From Nocardioides sp. NBC_00368 (GTDB taxonomy: Bacteria > Actinomycetota > Actinomycetes > Propionibacteriales > Nocardioidaceae): a stretch of 64,000 bases of DNA. Shown here piece after piece: positions 42,854 to 51,208 of this stretch. The translations under genes were made by a program, and so were the position numbers. The notes under the pieces are model-generated. The model searched no databases and was not told where the DNA came from. It saw only the letters and a list, made by a program, of their open reading frames with translations. The DNA is taken from NCBI RefSeq assembly GCF_036090055.1, contig NZ_CP107970.1:2420501-2484500 (forward strand). Reading direction: 5' to 3'. The first letter of the stretch is position 1. Each line of letters starts with the position of its first letter.

Positions 42854-44050
42854 CTACTTCTCGATGACGCGGATCTGCGGCTGTGGCGGACGGAGGTCCC
42901 GCTTGAGCGAGTTGCGGATGACGCGAGGTCCGGACGTCATCAAGGAGCCGATCCTGAAGGACACCGACCTGCGGGTGTCGGCGAGCTCCTGGTCACGACC
43001 CTGGAGCTCCTGCTCGAGGCTGACCACTCGGCTTCTCAGCCGCTTGCGGACGGCCGAGGTGACGCCGGCTGCTGCCGCGACCGCGTCGGCGAGGTAGACA
43101 GCCACGATCTCGCCACACATCGGGCTCATCGCCGCGTACTGCCACCACCGCTCCGCGAAGTCGGCCGAGACGTCCACCCACGGCTTGCGCTTGTCGGCGA
43201 AGTGGATGATGACCGGCGAGCTCATCGCCTCGTCGTACTCGTCACGGGACCAGACCCGCTGGACGGCCGGTCTGCTCCAGAACTCCTCGACGTTCTTAGG
43301 GCCGTACTTCGTCATCAGGTTGAAGCGGAGCGGAAGATGGCGGATGCGGTCGTAGCAGACGATGTTGATGATGTCTTGATCATCGGAGTCGAACCCCTTG
43401 GAGGAGAGCTCGAGAAACTTCGCGACCAGGCCGTGCTCCCGCATCTGCTTCAGGTTCATCAGCATGACGCCGGAGTTGACGTAGCGGTCGAAGGACGGGA
43501 GGCCGATCGCCTGAGCGGCCTCCGCGGAGCGAAGATGGTAGGCGGCGGCGGGCACCGCGGCGACATAGACGTCATCCATCTCCTGCGTGTAGAGCGGCGA
43601 CAGATCGCTTTCGATGACGGTGTCGACGTCGAGGTAGATGATCTTGTCGACGTCCGGGAAGAGATCCGGCAGCTTGAGCCGGAAGTACGCCGGGGCCGTC
43701 AGGTGTGACGTGCTGACCTTGACGTCGGCGAAGCCGTCCACGACGACGAACGAGATCGTGTTGCCCGGATAACGACTTTCGAAGGAGAGGAACTGGTCGC
43801 GTACGTCTGCCGGAAACTCCTCAGCCACCAGGATCCTGAGGTCATATCCGGTGTCCGTGCCCGAGTTCTCCAGCAGCGACGTGATCGCCACGGACATCGG
43901 CTTGGCGTAGTTGAGGTCGGCGGCCATGGCGACCGGGATGGTCCGGGTCTGCTCGGGCTGGCCAGCGTCAGTACGGGGTTGCGGTAAGTCCAGATCCTGC
44001 GGGCGCTTCGTGGGCGCTTGATCGGATACGGCGAGCTTGTGGGGAGCCAC
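42854..44050 (-). CDS. GT8-family glycosyltransferase
   Basis: 398 residues from a GTG at 44050 with AAGGA 6 nt upstream. GT8 features: IPVAMAADLNYAKPMSVA at the start of the GT-A fold, IIYLDVDTVIESDL carrying the DxD metal site, VNSGVMLMNLKQMRE, DQDIINIVCYDRI, and PVIIHFADKRKPW with the conserved His. GT8 enzymes transfer galactose or glucose to LPS-type or teichoic-like acceptors. The C-terminal 100 residues are a helical, partly coiled-coil tail (SLEQELQGRDQELADTRR). It is first in the leftward glycan set and is preceded by a 317-nt gap with direct repeats. Confidence 0.92.
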   Translation of the reverse strand: MAPHKLAVSDQAPTKRPQDLDLPQPRTDAGQPEQTRTIPVAMAADLNYAKPMSVAITSLLENSGTDTGYDLRILVAEEFPADVRDQFLSFESRYPGNTISFVVVDGFADVKVSTSHLTAPAYFRLKLPDLFPDVDKIIYLDVDTVIESDLSPLYTQEMDDVYVAAVPAAAYHLRSAEAAQAIGLPSFDRYVNSGVMLMNLKQMREHGLVAKFLELSSKGFDSDDQDIINIVCYDRIRHLPLRFNLMTKYGPKNVEEFWSRPAVQRVWSRDEYDEAMSSPVIIHFADKRKPWVDVSADFAERWWQYAAMSPMCGEIVAVYLADAVAAAAGVTSAVRKRLRSRVVSLEQELQGRDQELADTRRSVSFRIGSLMTSGPRVIRNSLKRDLRPPQPQIRVIEK

Positions 44051-44353
44051 CTGTTGTCCTTGTCGAGCTTTGACCGCCCCGGTGGCTGGGAGTGTGGTTC
44101 ACGCCTGTGCCGGTGGAGGAGGGCCTTGGTTTTTCGTCCCCGAGATCCGGGTGACCACGTCGCCACCCGGCTTGAACCGCCGGCCCGAACACAGCGGTGT
44201 GTCGTCCGCCTTGCGCGGAGTGCAGATCGCTGCACCCAGGACGAACGACCCGAACCTTAACCCACCCGAATCCTGAATCCTTAACGAACGATGAGGAAAC
44301 GGGGAACTGACATGCGCCCGCAACATTGGCGGGGTCCAAAGGGGCCGTGGGCA
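44051..44353. other. Intergenic region upstream of the GT8 gene
   Basis: About 300 nt without a convincing gene. It must hold the promoter of the leftward glycan set. Seen in it: a GTGCAG/CTGCAC hairpin at 44220-44235, AT-rich direct repeats at 44242-44291, and a few short open frames that look like shadows. No tRNA or known riboswitch was recognised. Confidence 0.5.
44242..44291. repeat. Nested direct repeats in the GT8 promoter region
   Basis: CGAACGA appears at 44242-44248 and again at 44285-44291; GAACCTTAAC (44252-44261) and GAATCCTTAAC (44275-44285) are imperfect copies spaced by about two helical turns. The block is AT-rich relative to the flanks. Candidate operator for the glycan set, on position alone. 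Confidence 0.4.
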
Positions 44354-44371
44354 ATAGCCCGAACGGGCTAT
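44354..44371 (-). terminator. Hairpin overlapping the mutM stop codon
   Basis: ATAGCCC (44354-44360) pairs with GGGCTAT (44365-44371) over a GAAC tetraloop whose G and C can also pair. The right arm includes the mutM TAG. Compact stem directly at the gene end, without a U-tract, separating rnc-mutM from the glycan genes. Confidence 0.55.
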
Positions 44372-45237
44372 CCCGCCGTGACCCTCCGGGCCCGAGGAGC
44401 GGGTTGGCACTTCGGGCAGAAGTAGGAGGAGCGGTTCATGAAGGCGATGCGGCGGATCGGGGTTCCGCAGCGGTCGCAGGGCTCACCCTCACGTCCGTAC
44501 GCAGCCAGCGACCGATCGAAGTAGCCCGACTCGCCGTTCACGTTGACGTAGAGCGCGTCGAAGGAGGTGCCGCCTTGGGCGAGGGCCTCGGTCATCACGT
44601 CGTGTACGTGGCCGAGCAGCTCGCGCACCTTCTGGGCGGTCAGCCGCTCCCCCGGCCGTTCGCCGTGCAGCTTCGAGCGCCACAGCGCCTCGTCGGCGTA
44701 GATGTTGCCGACGCCGCTGATCACGGTCTGGTTGAGCAGGATGCGTTTGATGCCGCTGGCCGATCTCCGGACCCGCCGGACGACCGCCTCGGCGTCGAAG
44801 GCGGGTTCGAGCGGGTCGGGGGCGATGTGGGCGATCTCGGGAGGGAGCTCGGCTCCCCCGGGGCTGATCGAGAGGCCACCGAACATGCGCTGGTCGACGA
44901 AGCGGAGCTCGCGGCCCTCGGCGGCGCCTTCGAGCCGGATGCGGACGCGCAGGTGCCTCTCGTCGGGCGAGGCCGGAGGCTGGACGAGCATCTGGCCGCT
45001 CATGCCCAGATGGGCCATCAGGGCGTCGCCGGAATCGAGCGGCAGCCACAGGTACTTGCCGCGCCGGCGGGCACCGGTGAGCACGCGGCCCTTCAGCTCG
45101 TCGGCGAAGGCCGAGGCACCGGCCAGGTGGCGGCGTACAGGCCTGGGATGCAGGACATCGACGGCGACGATCCTCGCGCCGAGTACGTGGCGCTCGAGGC
45201 CGGCGCGTACGACCTCGACCTCGGGGAGCTCAGGCAT
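44368..45237 (-). CDS. mutM: Formamidopyrimidine-DNA glycosylase
   Basis: 289 residues. Fpg/MutM removes 8-oxoguanine and other oxidised purines and cuts the strand by beta,delta-elimination. The N-terminal PELPEVE supplies the catalytic Pro2 and Glu3; RGKYLWL carries the conserved Lys of the beta-turn; GVGNIYADEALW lies in the helix-two-turn-helix region; the C-terminal zinc finger is CDRCG and CPKC, 16 residues apart. All key residues are present. The ATG at 45237 follows the TAG of rnc with no gap at all, so the pair is translationally coupled, as in many actinobacteria. Confidence 0.97.
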   Translation of the reverse strand: MPELPEVEVVRAGLERHVLGARIVAVDVLHPRPVRRHLAGASAFADELKGRVLTGARRRGKYLWLPLDSGDALMAHLGMSGQMLVQPPASPDERHLRVRIRLEGAAEGRELRFVDQRMFGGLSISPGGAELPPEIAHIAPDPLEPAFDAEAVVRRVRRSASGIKRILLNQTVISGVGNIYADEALWRSKLHGERPGERLTAQKVRELLGHVHDVMTEALAQGGTSFDALYVNVNGESGYFDRSLAAYGREGEPCDRCGTPIRRIAFMNRSSYFCPKCQPAPRARRVTAG

Positions 45238-45936
45238 CTAGGCGGAGGAGGAGGCGGAAGCCTGGATCTCGCCGTAGGCCGTCTCCGCGGCGGCCTGCTC
45301 GGCCTCCTTCTTGGAGCGGCCGACGCCGTTGCCGTAGAGCTGGTCGCCGACCCGGACCTTCGCCGTGAAGGTCTTCATGTGGTCGGGGCCCTCGTCGGTG
45401 ATGACGTATTCGGGCACACCGAGGGCCCGCTCGGCGGCGAGCTCCTGCAGGGAGGTCTTCCAGTCGAGACCGGCCCCCAGGTCGGAGGCCTTCTCGATGA
45501 GCGGGTCGAAGAGCCGGTGGACGAGGACGGTGGAGACCTCGATGCCGCCGGAGAGGTGGACCGCTCCGATCACCGCCTCGACGGTGTCGGAGACGATCGA
45601 CGCCTTCTCGCGCCCACCGGTGGCCTCCTCGCCCCGGCCCAGCTTGATGTGCTGGCCCAGGCCGATGGCCTGACCGACCTCAGCCAGGGCGCGGGCGTTC
45701 ACAACCGCCGCCCGCAGCTTGGCCAACTTGCCCTCGGGCAGGTCGGGGTGGGTGCGATAGAGGGTCTCGGTGACCACGACGCCGAGCACCGAGTCGCCCA
45801 GGAACTCCAGGCGCTCGTTGGTGGGCAGGCCACCGTTCTCGTAGGCGTAGGACCGGTGAGTCAGCGAACGCTCAAGCAGCTCGGGGTCCAGAATCGGATC
45901 CCCGAGCGCTTTGCGTAGCTCGGCGTAGTTGGTCAG
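45238..45936 (-). CDS. rnc: Ribonuclease III, start codon non-canonical
   Basis: About 232 residues if translation begins at the CTG at 45936 (LTNYAELRKAL). RNase III cleaves double-stranded RNA in rRNA and mRNA processing. The catalytic signature ERLEFLGDSV (about 41-50) and SDTVEAVIGAV are followed by a dsRNA-binding domain (about 155-225, WKTSLQELAAER). In this frame there is a TGA at 45954-45952 and no ATG, GTG or TTG until the GTG at 45789, which is residue 50 and would remove the catalytic Glu and Asp. No good Shine-Dalgarno precedes the CTG; the rpmF stop is 20 nt upstream. Either a CTG start or a sequence error is likely. Confidence 0.85.
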   Translation of the reverse strand: MTNYAELRKALGDPILDPELLERSLTHRSYAYENGGLPTNERLEFLGDSVLGVVVTETLYRTHPDLPEGKLAKLRAAVVNARALAEVGQAIGLGQHIKLGRGEEATGGREKASIVSDTVEAVIGAVHLSGGIEVSTVLVHRLFDPLIEKASDLGAGLDWKTSLQELAAERALGVPEYVITDEGPDHMKTFTAKVRVGDQLYGNGVGRSKKEAEQAAAETAYGEIQASASSSA

Positions 45937-45956
45937 GAGACTAACCGCGTGTCAGA

Positions 45957-46142
45957 TCAGAGGACCTGGCGACGCTCGGCGCGAGCGCCGTACTGGCCGC
46001 ACTCGCCACACGCACGGTGCGGGATGTGCTTGGCGCCGCAGGCGGGGTTCGCGCACGTCACCAGGGTCGGCGCGACGGCCTTCCAGGCCGAGCGGCGGTG
46101 GCGGGTGTTGCTGCGCGACATCTTCCGCTTCGGAACAGCCAC
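45957..46142 (-). CDS. rpmF: 50S ribosomal protein L32
   Basis: 61 residues from a GTG at 46142 with GAGGAG about 7 nt upstream; an extension to 46346 is a shadow of the DUF177 gene. L32 is a small basic protein of the large ribosomal subunit. The N-terminal AVPKRKMSRSNTRHRR is the L32 signature, and a zinc ribbon is intact (Cys30, Cys35, Cys45, Cys48 in CANPACG and CGECG). Presence of all four Cys marks it as the zinc-binding C+ form. It sits between DUF177 and rnc, the usual order. Confidence 0.97.
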   Translation of the reverse strand: MAVPKRKMSRSNTRHRRSAWKAVAPTLVTCANPACGAKHIPHRACGECGQYGARAERRQVL

Positions 46143-46210
46143 TGTTATCTCCTCATAATTCGACCGGCCGGATCTCGACCGGCTACTGAAGCCTGTTGTG
46201 CTGGGTGATC

Positions 46211-46765
46211 CTAGTTGCTGGAGTCGTCTTTCAACGAAGCCAGCCCCGCCCAGCGCGGGTCGACCTTGTCGCCGTGGTTGTGCCCGGGCTCGTCCGCGAG
46301 CCGCGCCCCACACTCGGGGCACAGTCCCGGACAGTCGTCCTGGCACATCGGCTGGAACGGCAGCGCGAGCACCACCGCATCCCTGAGCACCGGCTCGAGG
46401 TCGATCAGATCGCCCTCGGTCCGGCTGGTCTCGTCGTCCTCGTCAGGGTCCTGGCCGTCACGAGAGTCGTCGTAGACGTACAGCTCCTGGATGTCGACCT
46501 CGACCTCGTCGTCGATCGGCTCCAGGCACCGCACGCACTCGCCCTCGAGGCCGGCGAAAGCCGTCCCCGTGACCAGCACACCCTCCATGACCGCCTCGAG
46601 CCGCAGGTCGAACTCGACCGGCGATCCCTCGGGGACAGAGAGGACTTCGATACCAAGATCTGCCGGCGCCGGCACCGTCAGCTCGACGTGACGCTCGGAC
46701 CCCGGGCGGCGGCCGAGCTCGCGGGTATCGAGCACGAGCGGCGCTCTCGGGTCCAGGCCAGTCAT
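46211..46765 (-). CDS. DUF177 (YceD-like) protein
   Basis: 184 residues, matching the YceD/DUF177 family that nearly always lies directly upstream of rpmF. The N-terminal PLVLDTRELGRRPGS is followed by a beta-rich domain with ECVRCLEP and, after an acidic insert (DSRDGQDPDEDDETS), a C-terminal cluster CQDDCPGLCPECG that could bind zinc. In plants and some bacteria the family takes part in 23S rRNA accumulation; in actinobacteria the role is not settled. ATG at 46765, 68 nt between its stop and the rpmF GTG. Upstream the block is interrupted by glycan genes. Confidence 0.9.
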   Translation of the reverse strand: MTGLDPRAPLVLDTRELGRRPGSERHVELTVPAPADLGIEVLSVPEGSPVEFDLRLEAVMEGVLVTGTAFAGLEGECVRCLEPIDDEVEVDIQELYVYDDSRDGQDPDEDDETSRTEGDLIDLEPVLRDAVVLALPFQPMCQDDCPGLCPECGARLADEPGHNHGDKVDPRWAGLASLKDDSSN

Positions 46766-46805
46766 GTTTCACTTCCGGATGAGGGCACGACAGATCAGAT
46801 AGATC

Positions 46806-48188
46806 TTAACGGGACCGGGCGACGGCGACCAAAAGGACGGTCGCCACGCCGACCGCGCACGCGACCCCCGCGACGCCCGCCGCCACCCAGGCCGCGTTCT
46901 GGAAGACCGGGGCGGTGGCCAGGTCGCCGCCAGCGGGGTTCGGCGGGGCGATGTGGGCGACGAAGACGGCGTACGTCGCCGCCGCCCAGACCCCTACCAA
47001 CGGCCCCGCCAGGCGGGGCGTGACGGTGAGCCCGAGCGCGGTGAGCAGGCTGGTCACGATCGTGAGCGGGAGGAGATAGCGCCAGTACGCTCCCCCGCCC
47101 CCGGCCGCGTAGTTGAGCTGGACCGCGACGATGACGGCGGTGAGGGCGAGCAGCAGCAGCGCCGTGGCGACGCGGACAGGCTCCCGACGCTCCCGCGAGA
47201 AGGCGCGGAGGCCGACGACCAGGCCGAGCAGGAGAGGGCCGACGGTGAGCACGGCACCGACGACCACGTGCTCCTGCAGCGCCGGCGGGATCAGCAGCTG
47301 GTGCCAGATGTCCGGGTCGGTGGCGAGGTCGAGCACGGTGCGTACCTCCCGTTCCTGCAGCGGGCCGCCCGCCTTTCCGACCAGGTCGGTCTGCATGCCG
47401 GACCAGTTGCCGGTGGCACGGAAGTTGCGGACGTAGAACCACGCGTTGGCGGCGACGGCGAGGAGCACCGCGACGCCCAGGCGCAGCACGCCCGCCCAGT
47501 CGCGGCGCCCGCCGGTGAACAGCCAGACGAGGCCCAGGGTGCTCGCGCACAGGCCGATGAAGACGACACCGGGCAGCCGGGTGCCGAGCGCCGCCGCGGC
47601 GTACAGACCGAAGAGCACCAGGCCGCGGCTCCGCGGCCCGTGGCGGAGCAGCCAGACGGTCTGCCCGACCAGAAGGGTGACCCACAGGACGAACAGGTTG
47701 TCGTTGAAGACGACGCCGCCGAGCCTGGTGAGCGCCGGGCTGAGTGCGGTGACGAGGCCCGCCGCGACGGCGACCTCGGGCCGGCTGGGAACGATCTGCC
47801 GCGTCGTCCACATCACCGCCGCCACGACCAGGCAGGTGATCACGAGGGCGACGCCGCGGGCGGCCATCCCGGCGGCGAGCAGGTGGCCGGCGTCGGTGAG
47901 CGGTCCGACCACGGGTGCCAGCAAGAGGTAGAAGAGCGGGGGATGCTGGCCGGTCCAGTCGAAGGGCAGCGTGTAGCCCCAGATCTGCGGCATCCGCATC
48001 GGCTCGCCGATGGCGATCAGAGTTCCGTGCCAGAGCTGGTAGGCGTGGTCGACGTGGGCCGCCTCGTCCTTGGTGCCGTAGAGCGGCGAGGAGAAGGCGT
48101 AGCCGGCGCACACGCCGGCACAGGTGATGAGGTTGGCGATCAGGCCTGCGGTCCAGAGCTGCGGTGCGGTGGGCCGTGGGGTGGGCAC
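46806..48188 (-). CDS. GT-C type membrane glycosyltransferase (GT39/ArnT-like)
   Basis: 460 residues from a GTG at 48188 with GGGAG 6 nt upstream. About ten to twelve membrane helices. GT-C features: an acidic motif in the first external loop, GTKDEAAHVDHAYQLWHG, and FDWTGQHPPLFYLLLAP, the HPPL motif of PMT/ArnT-like enzymes. Such proteins use polyprenyl-phosphate sugars and act on the outer face of the membrane. Its start overlaps the stop of the UPF0104 gene by 49 nt, so they are coupled. A similar protein is encoded at 56062-57579. Confidence 0.85.
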   Translation of the reverse strand: MPTPRPTAPQLWTAGLIANLITCAGVCAGYAFSSPLYGTKDEAAHVDHAYQLWHGTLIAIGEPMRMPQIWGYTLPFDWTGQHPPLFYLLLAPVVGPLTDAGHLLAAGMAARGVALVITCLVVAAVMWTTRQIVPSRPEVAVAAGLVTALSPALTRLGGVVFNDNLFVLWVTLLVGQTVWLLRHGPRSRGLVLFGLYAAAALGTRLPGVVFIGLCASTLGLVWLFTGGRRDWAGVLRLGVAVLLAVAANAWFYVRNFRATGNWSGMQTDLVGKAGGPLQEREVRTVLDLATDPDIWHQLLIPPALQEHVVVGAVLTVGPLLLGLVVGLRAFSRERREPVRVATALLLLALTAVIVAVQLNYAAGGGGAYWRYLLPLTIVTSLLTALGLTVTPRLAGPLVGVWAAATYAVFVAHIAPPNPAGGDLATAPVFQNAAWVAAGVAGVACAVGVATVLLVAVARSR

Positions 48189-49147
48189 AGAGATCTCCCG
48201 AGTGTTTCGTTGTCGTATGGCTGAGCAGGTGGCGGCAGGTCGCCGGCGCGACGGGTCAGGAGGGCGGCGAGGAGAGCGACGACGACATCGGCCAGGACAG
48301 CGATCCCGCGAGCCAGCAACGCGACCAGCAGCGCCAGCCCTGGCGTGAGGACACCGGAGAGGGCGACCACCAGCACCGCCTCGCGCAGCCCGGCGCCGGC
48401 CGGGAGCCCGATCGCGGCCATGCCCAGGCTGAACCCGAGCGCGTAGCCGCCGACGCTGACCAGCAACGAGGGCAGCGGGTCACCGCCCAGGCCGACCACG
48501 ACCACCCAGACCTGGAGCCCGAGCAGGAGCCAGACCAGGCCCTGCAGCGCCAACGCCCTGCCGATCCCCCGCCAGGTCGGCAGCACCTCGAGCGGCTCCC
48601 GCCGCAGCAGCCGCAGCCCGGTGTCGACCACCTTCGCGAAGACCGGCGGATGCAGGGCCACCAGGATCAGCGGCAGGAGCAGCACCGCCCACCAGTAGCG
48701 CGCGAACGTCTCCCGCCCGAGGAACGGCATCAGCAGCACCGAGACCATCACCCCGGCACCGACGGCGATCGCCAGCACCAGGACACCCTGGGTCAGGGAC
48801 GTACGCCGCGGCACCCGCTCCGCGCGGGCGAGCTCCATCTGACCGACGATCGTCCACACCGAGCCGGGCAGGTACTTCCCCAGCTGGCTGACGTAGAAGA
48901 TCCGGGCCGCGGGCACCAGCGGCAGCGGCGAGCCGAGATCGGCCAGCACCACCCGCCACATCAGCAGCGCGACGCCCTGGGCGAGCACGGTCAGGCCGAA
49001 GGCGACCGCCAGCACCCACAGCGGGAGCTCCTGGAAGCCCCGCACGAGCGCGTCCCAGTTGCGGTGGATCGCGTAGGCCGCGACCGCGACGACGATCGCG
49101 ACGACCACCGCCTTGAGCGGCGCCACCTTCGTCCAGCCTCGGCCCAC
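48140..49147 (-). CDS. UPF0104/LPG-synthase-like membrane protein
   Basis: 335 residues from a GTG at 49147 preceded by GGGAGG 4 nt upstream; an ATG at 49183 would add 12 residues. About eight membrane helices. The segment FYVSQLGKYLPGSVWTIVGQ is the clearest family mark of lysylphosphatidylglycerol-synthetase-type transmembrane domains, and GLPAGAGLREAVLV is a second. In glycan clusters these proteins are thought to flip or stabilise lipid-linked sugars; that is inference. It is divergent from the GT4 gene at 49242 and closely related to the protein at 55164-56120. The C-terminus is polar and overlaps the next gene. Confidence 0.82.
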   Translation of the reverse strand: MGRGWTKVAPLKAVVVAIVVAVAAYAIHRNWDALVRGFQELPLWVLAVAFGLTVLAQGVALLMWRVVLADLGSPLPLVPAARIFYVSQLGKYLPGSVWTIVGQMELARAERVPRRTSLTQGVLVLAIAVGAGVMVSVLLMPFLGRETFARYWWAVLLLPLILVALHPPVFAKVVDTGLRLLRREPLEVLPTWRGIGRALALQGLVWLLLGLQVWVVVVGLGGDPLPSLLVSVGGYALGFSLGMAAIGLPAGAGLREAVLVVALSGVLTPGLALLVALLARGIAVLADVVVALLAALLTRRAGDLPPPAQPYDNETLGRSLCPPHGPPHRSSGPQA

Positions 49148-49241
49148 AGGTCCTCCCAGGCAGCACTTCTCGGGTGCCGACATCTCAGATGCGGGGTGTG
49201 CTGCTCGATCTCTCCTTGACCTCGACCCTAACGTTGAGGTG

Positions 49242-50348
49242 ATGCACATCGTCGCCTTCGGCACCTACGACGTGGCCTCCCATCCGCGGGTCGCGGTACT
49301 CATCGAGGGCTTACGCGCCTGCGGCGCCGAGGTCACCGAGGTCAACCGGCCGCTGGGTCTGGACACCGCGGCGAGGGTGGCGATCCTGCGACAACCGTGG
49401 CGGCTGCCGCTGCTCGTGCTCCGCCTGCTGGTGTGCTGGAGCGGGCTGGTCGCGCAGTCGCTGCGACGCCGTCGGCACGGGCGTCCCGACGCCGTCCTGG
49501 TCGGCTACCTGGGTCACTTCGACGTGCACCTGGCCCGGCTCCTCCATCCCCGTTCGACCATCCTGCTCGACCACATGGTCTCGGCTGCGGGCGTGGCCAC
49601 CAACCGCCGGCTGGCCGGCTCGGGCGGCCTCAAGCTGCGCCTGATGAAGGCGATCGACGCGATGGCGCTGAAGCGGGCCGACGTGGTCATCGTGGACACG
49701 GTCGAGCAGCAGCAGGCACTGCCCGAGGACGTACGCCCCCACTCGGTCGTCTGCCCGGTGGGTGCGACCACGGAGTGGTTCGACGCCGGCGCCCGGGCGC
49801 TCGAGCGGCCGACCGAAGCCCCGCTGCAGGCGGTCTTCGTCGGCCTCTTCTCCCCCACCCACGGCACCCCGGTGATCGCCGACGCGCTCGACCTCCTCGC
49901 CGACGACGAGCGGATCGAGGTGACGATGGTCGGCCAGGGCCAGCAGTACGAGGAGGCCCGTCGCCTCGCGGCCGGCAACCCGCGGGTCTCCTGGGTCGAC
50001 TGGGTCGACGCCGAGGACCTGCCCGACTTCGTCGCCGGGTTCGACGTGAGCCTCGGCATCTTCGGCACCGTCCCGCAGGCTCGCCGGGTGGTGCCCAACA
50101 AGGCGTTCCAGGGCGCCGCGGCCGGCGCGGTGGTCGTCACCTCCGACACCGCACCTCAGCGACGGATGCTGGAGAGCTCGGCCATGCTGGTCTCCCCGGG
50201 TAGCCCCGAGGAGCTCGCCTCCGCCCTGGCCAAGCTCGCCGACGACCCCGACGAGGCCCAGCGCCTGCGCGAGGCCGCCTACGAGCAGGCCAAGGAGCAC
50301 TACACGCCGCAAGCCGTCGCCTCCCCCCTCATCGAATGTCTCACCTGA
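49242..50348 (+). CDS. GT4-like glycosyltransferase
   Basis: 368 residues from ATG 49242. GT-B fold: MHIVAFGTYDVASHPRVAVL at the N-terminus, a hydrophobic amphipathic helix around 55-75 that may touch the membrane, then LQAVFVGLFSPTHGTPVI, IEVTMVGQGQQYEEA and the C-terminal nucleotide-sugar site NKAFQGAAAGAVVVTSD. It opens a rightward set of five: GT4, methyltransferase, YfhO-like, GT2 and UPF0104. The 94-nt gap to the divergent UPF0104 gene must contain both promoters. Donor and acceptor unknown. Confidence 0.87.
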   Translation: MHIVAFGTYDVASHPRVAVLIEGLRACGAEVTEVNRPLGLDTAARVAILRQPWRLPLLVLRLLVCWSGLVAQSLRRRRHGRPDAVLVGYLGHFDVHLARLLHPRSTILLDHMVSAAGVATNRRLAGSGGLKLRLMKAIDAMALKRADVVIVDTVEQQQALPEDVRPHSVVCPVGATTEWFDAGARALERPTEAPLQAVFVGLFSPTHGTPVIADALDLLADDERIEVTMVGQGQQYEEARRLAAGNPRVSWVDWVDAEDLPDFVAGFDVSLGIFGTVPQARRVVPNKAFQGAAAGAVVVTSDTAPQRRMLESSAMLVSPGSPEELASALAKLADDPDEAQRLREAAYEQAKEHYTPQAVASPLIECLT

Positions 50349-50371
50349 CTCCACCCCGACCCAGGAACCAG

Positions 50372-51127
50372 ATGTCGCTCACCGCCACCGACCGCCCGCT
50401 GCCACCGCTCGCACCCCGCGCCTGGCTGCGCTACGACGTCGTCAGCCGCATCATCGACCGGCTGGCTCCGACGACAGCGCTGGAGATCGGCTGCGGCCAG
50501 GGAGCCTTCGGGGCGCGCCTGGCCATGCGAGCCGACTACCTCGGCGTCGAGCCCGACGCCGACTCGTTCACGGTGGCCTACGAGCGCATCACGTGCATGG
50601 GCGGCAGGGTGCTCAACGCGATGTCCTCCGAGCTGGAGCCGGGGGCGACGTACGACCTGGTCTGTGCCTTCGAGGTCCTCGAGCACATCGAGGACGACAA
50701 GGGGGCGCTGGCCGAGTGGGTCACGCATGTCCGCCCGGGCGGACATCTGGTGCTCTCGGTGCCGGCCTTCCAGGACCGGTTCGGCCCGATGGACCGGCAC
50801 GCCGGGCACTTCCGTCGCTACAGCCCCGCAGAGCTCACCGCCCGGCTCGAGGAGGCCGGCCTGGGCGACGTCGAGATCACCGTCTACGGCTGGCCGCTCG
50901 GCTACGCCCTGGAGGCGGTCCGCAACCGGATCGACGCCCGGAAGCTGGAGAAGGTGGGCGACCTCACACCCGAGGAGCTCACCCGGGCAACGGGCCGTAC
51001 GTTCCAGCCGAGCGGCCGGCTCAGGGGCGCCGCCATCGCCCTCGCGACCAGCCCCTTCATGGCCCTGCAGCGGCTACGCCCCGACACCGGCACCGGACTG
51101 GTGGCCGTCGCGACCCGACGTGACTGA
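50372..51127 (+). CDS. SAM-dependent methyltransferase
   Basis: 251 residues from the ATG at 50372, with AGGA 7 nt upstream; an ATG at 50336 would overlap the previous gene by 13 nt. Class I methyltransferase: TALEIGCGQGAFGARL (motif I), YLGVEPDADSF (motif II), YDLVCAFEVLEHIEDDKGAL and RPGGHLVLSVPAF. Cytosolic. A Methyltransf_11/23-type enzyme that may methylate a sugar or lipid-linked intermediate. The next gene starts 81 nt downstream. Confidence 0.9.
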   Translation: MSLTATDRPLPPLAPRAWLRYDVVSRIIDRLAPTTALEIGCGQGAFGARLAMRADYLGVEPDADSFTVAYERITCMGGRVLNAMSSELEPGATYDLVCAFEVLEHIEDDKGALAEWVTHVRPGGHLVLSVPAFQDRFGPMDRHAGHFRRYSPAELTARLEEAGLGDVEITVYGWPLGYALEAVRNRIDARKLEKVGDLTPEELTRATGRTFQPSGRLRGAAIALATSPFMALQRLRPDTGTGLVAVATRRD

Positions 51128-51208
51128 TCCCGCCGCCGGAGAAGACTTGACCGAACTGCCGCGTGCGCTACCGGCGCCCGGTTCCGACTACTCATAGATT
51201 TTCGGCTT

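Noticed and set aside
45238..45789. rnc starting at the GTG at 45789
   Set aside because: It would lose the first 49 residues, including the catalytic Glu/Asp signature ERLEFLGD, which is encoded upstream in the same frame.
47054..48224. Antisense frames over the GT39 and UPF0104 genes
   Set aside because: Gln/Arg/Asp-rich frames typical of the reverse reading of membrane proteins at high GC.
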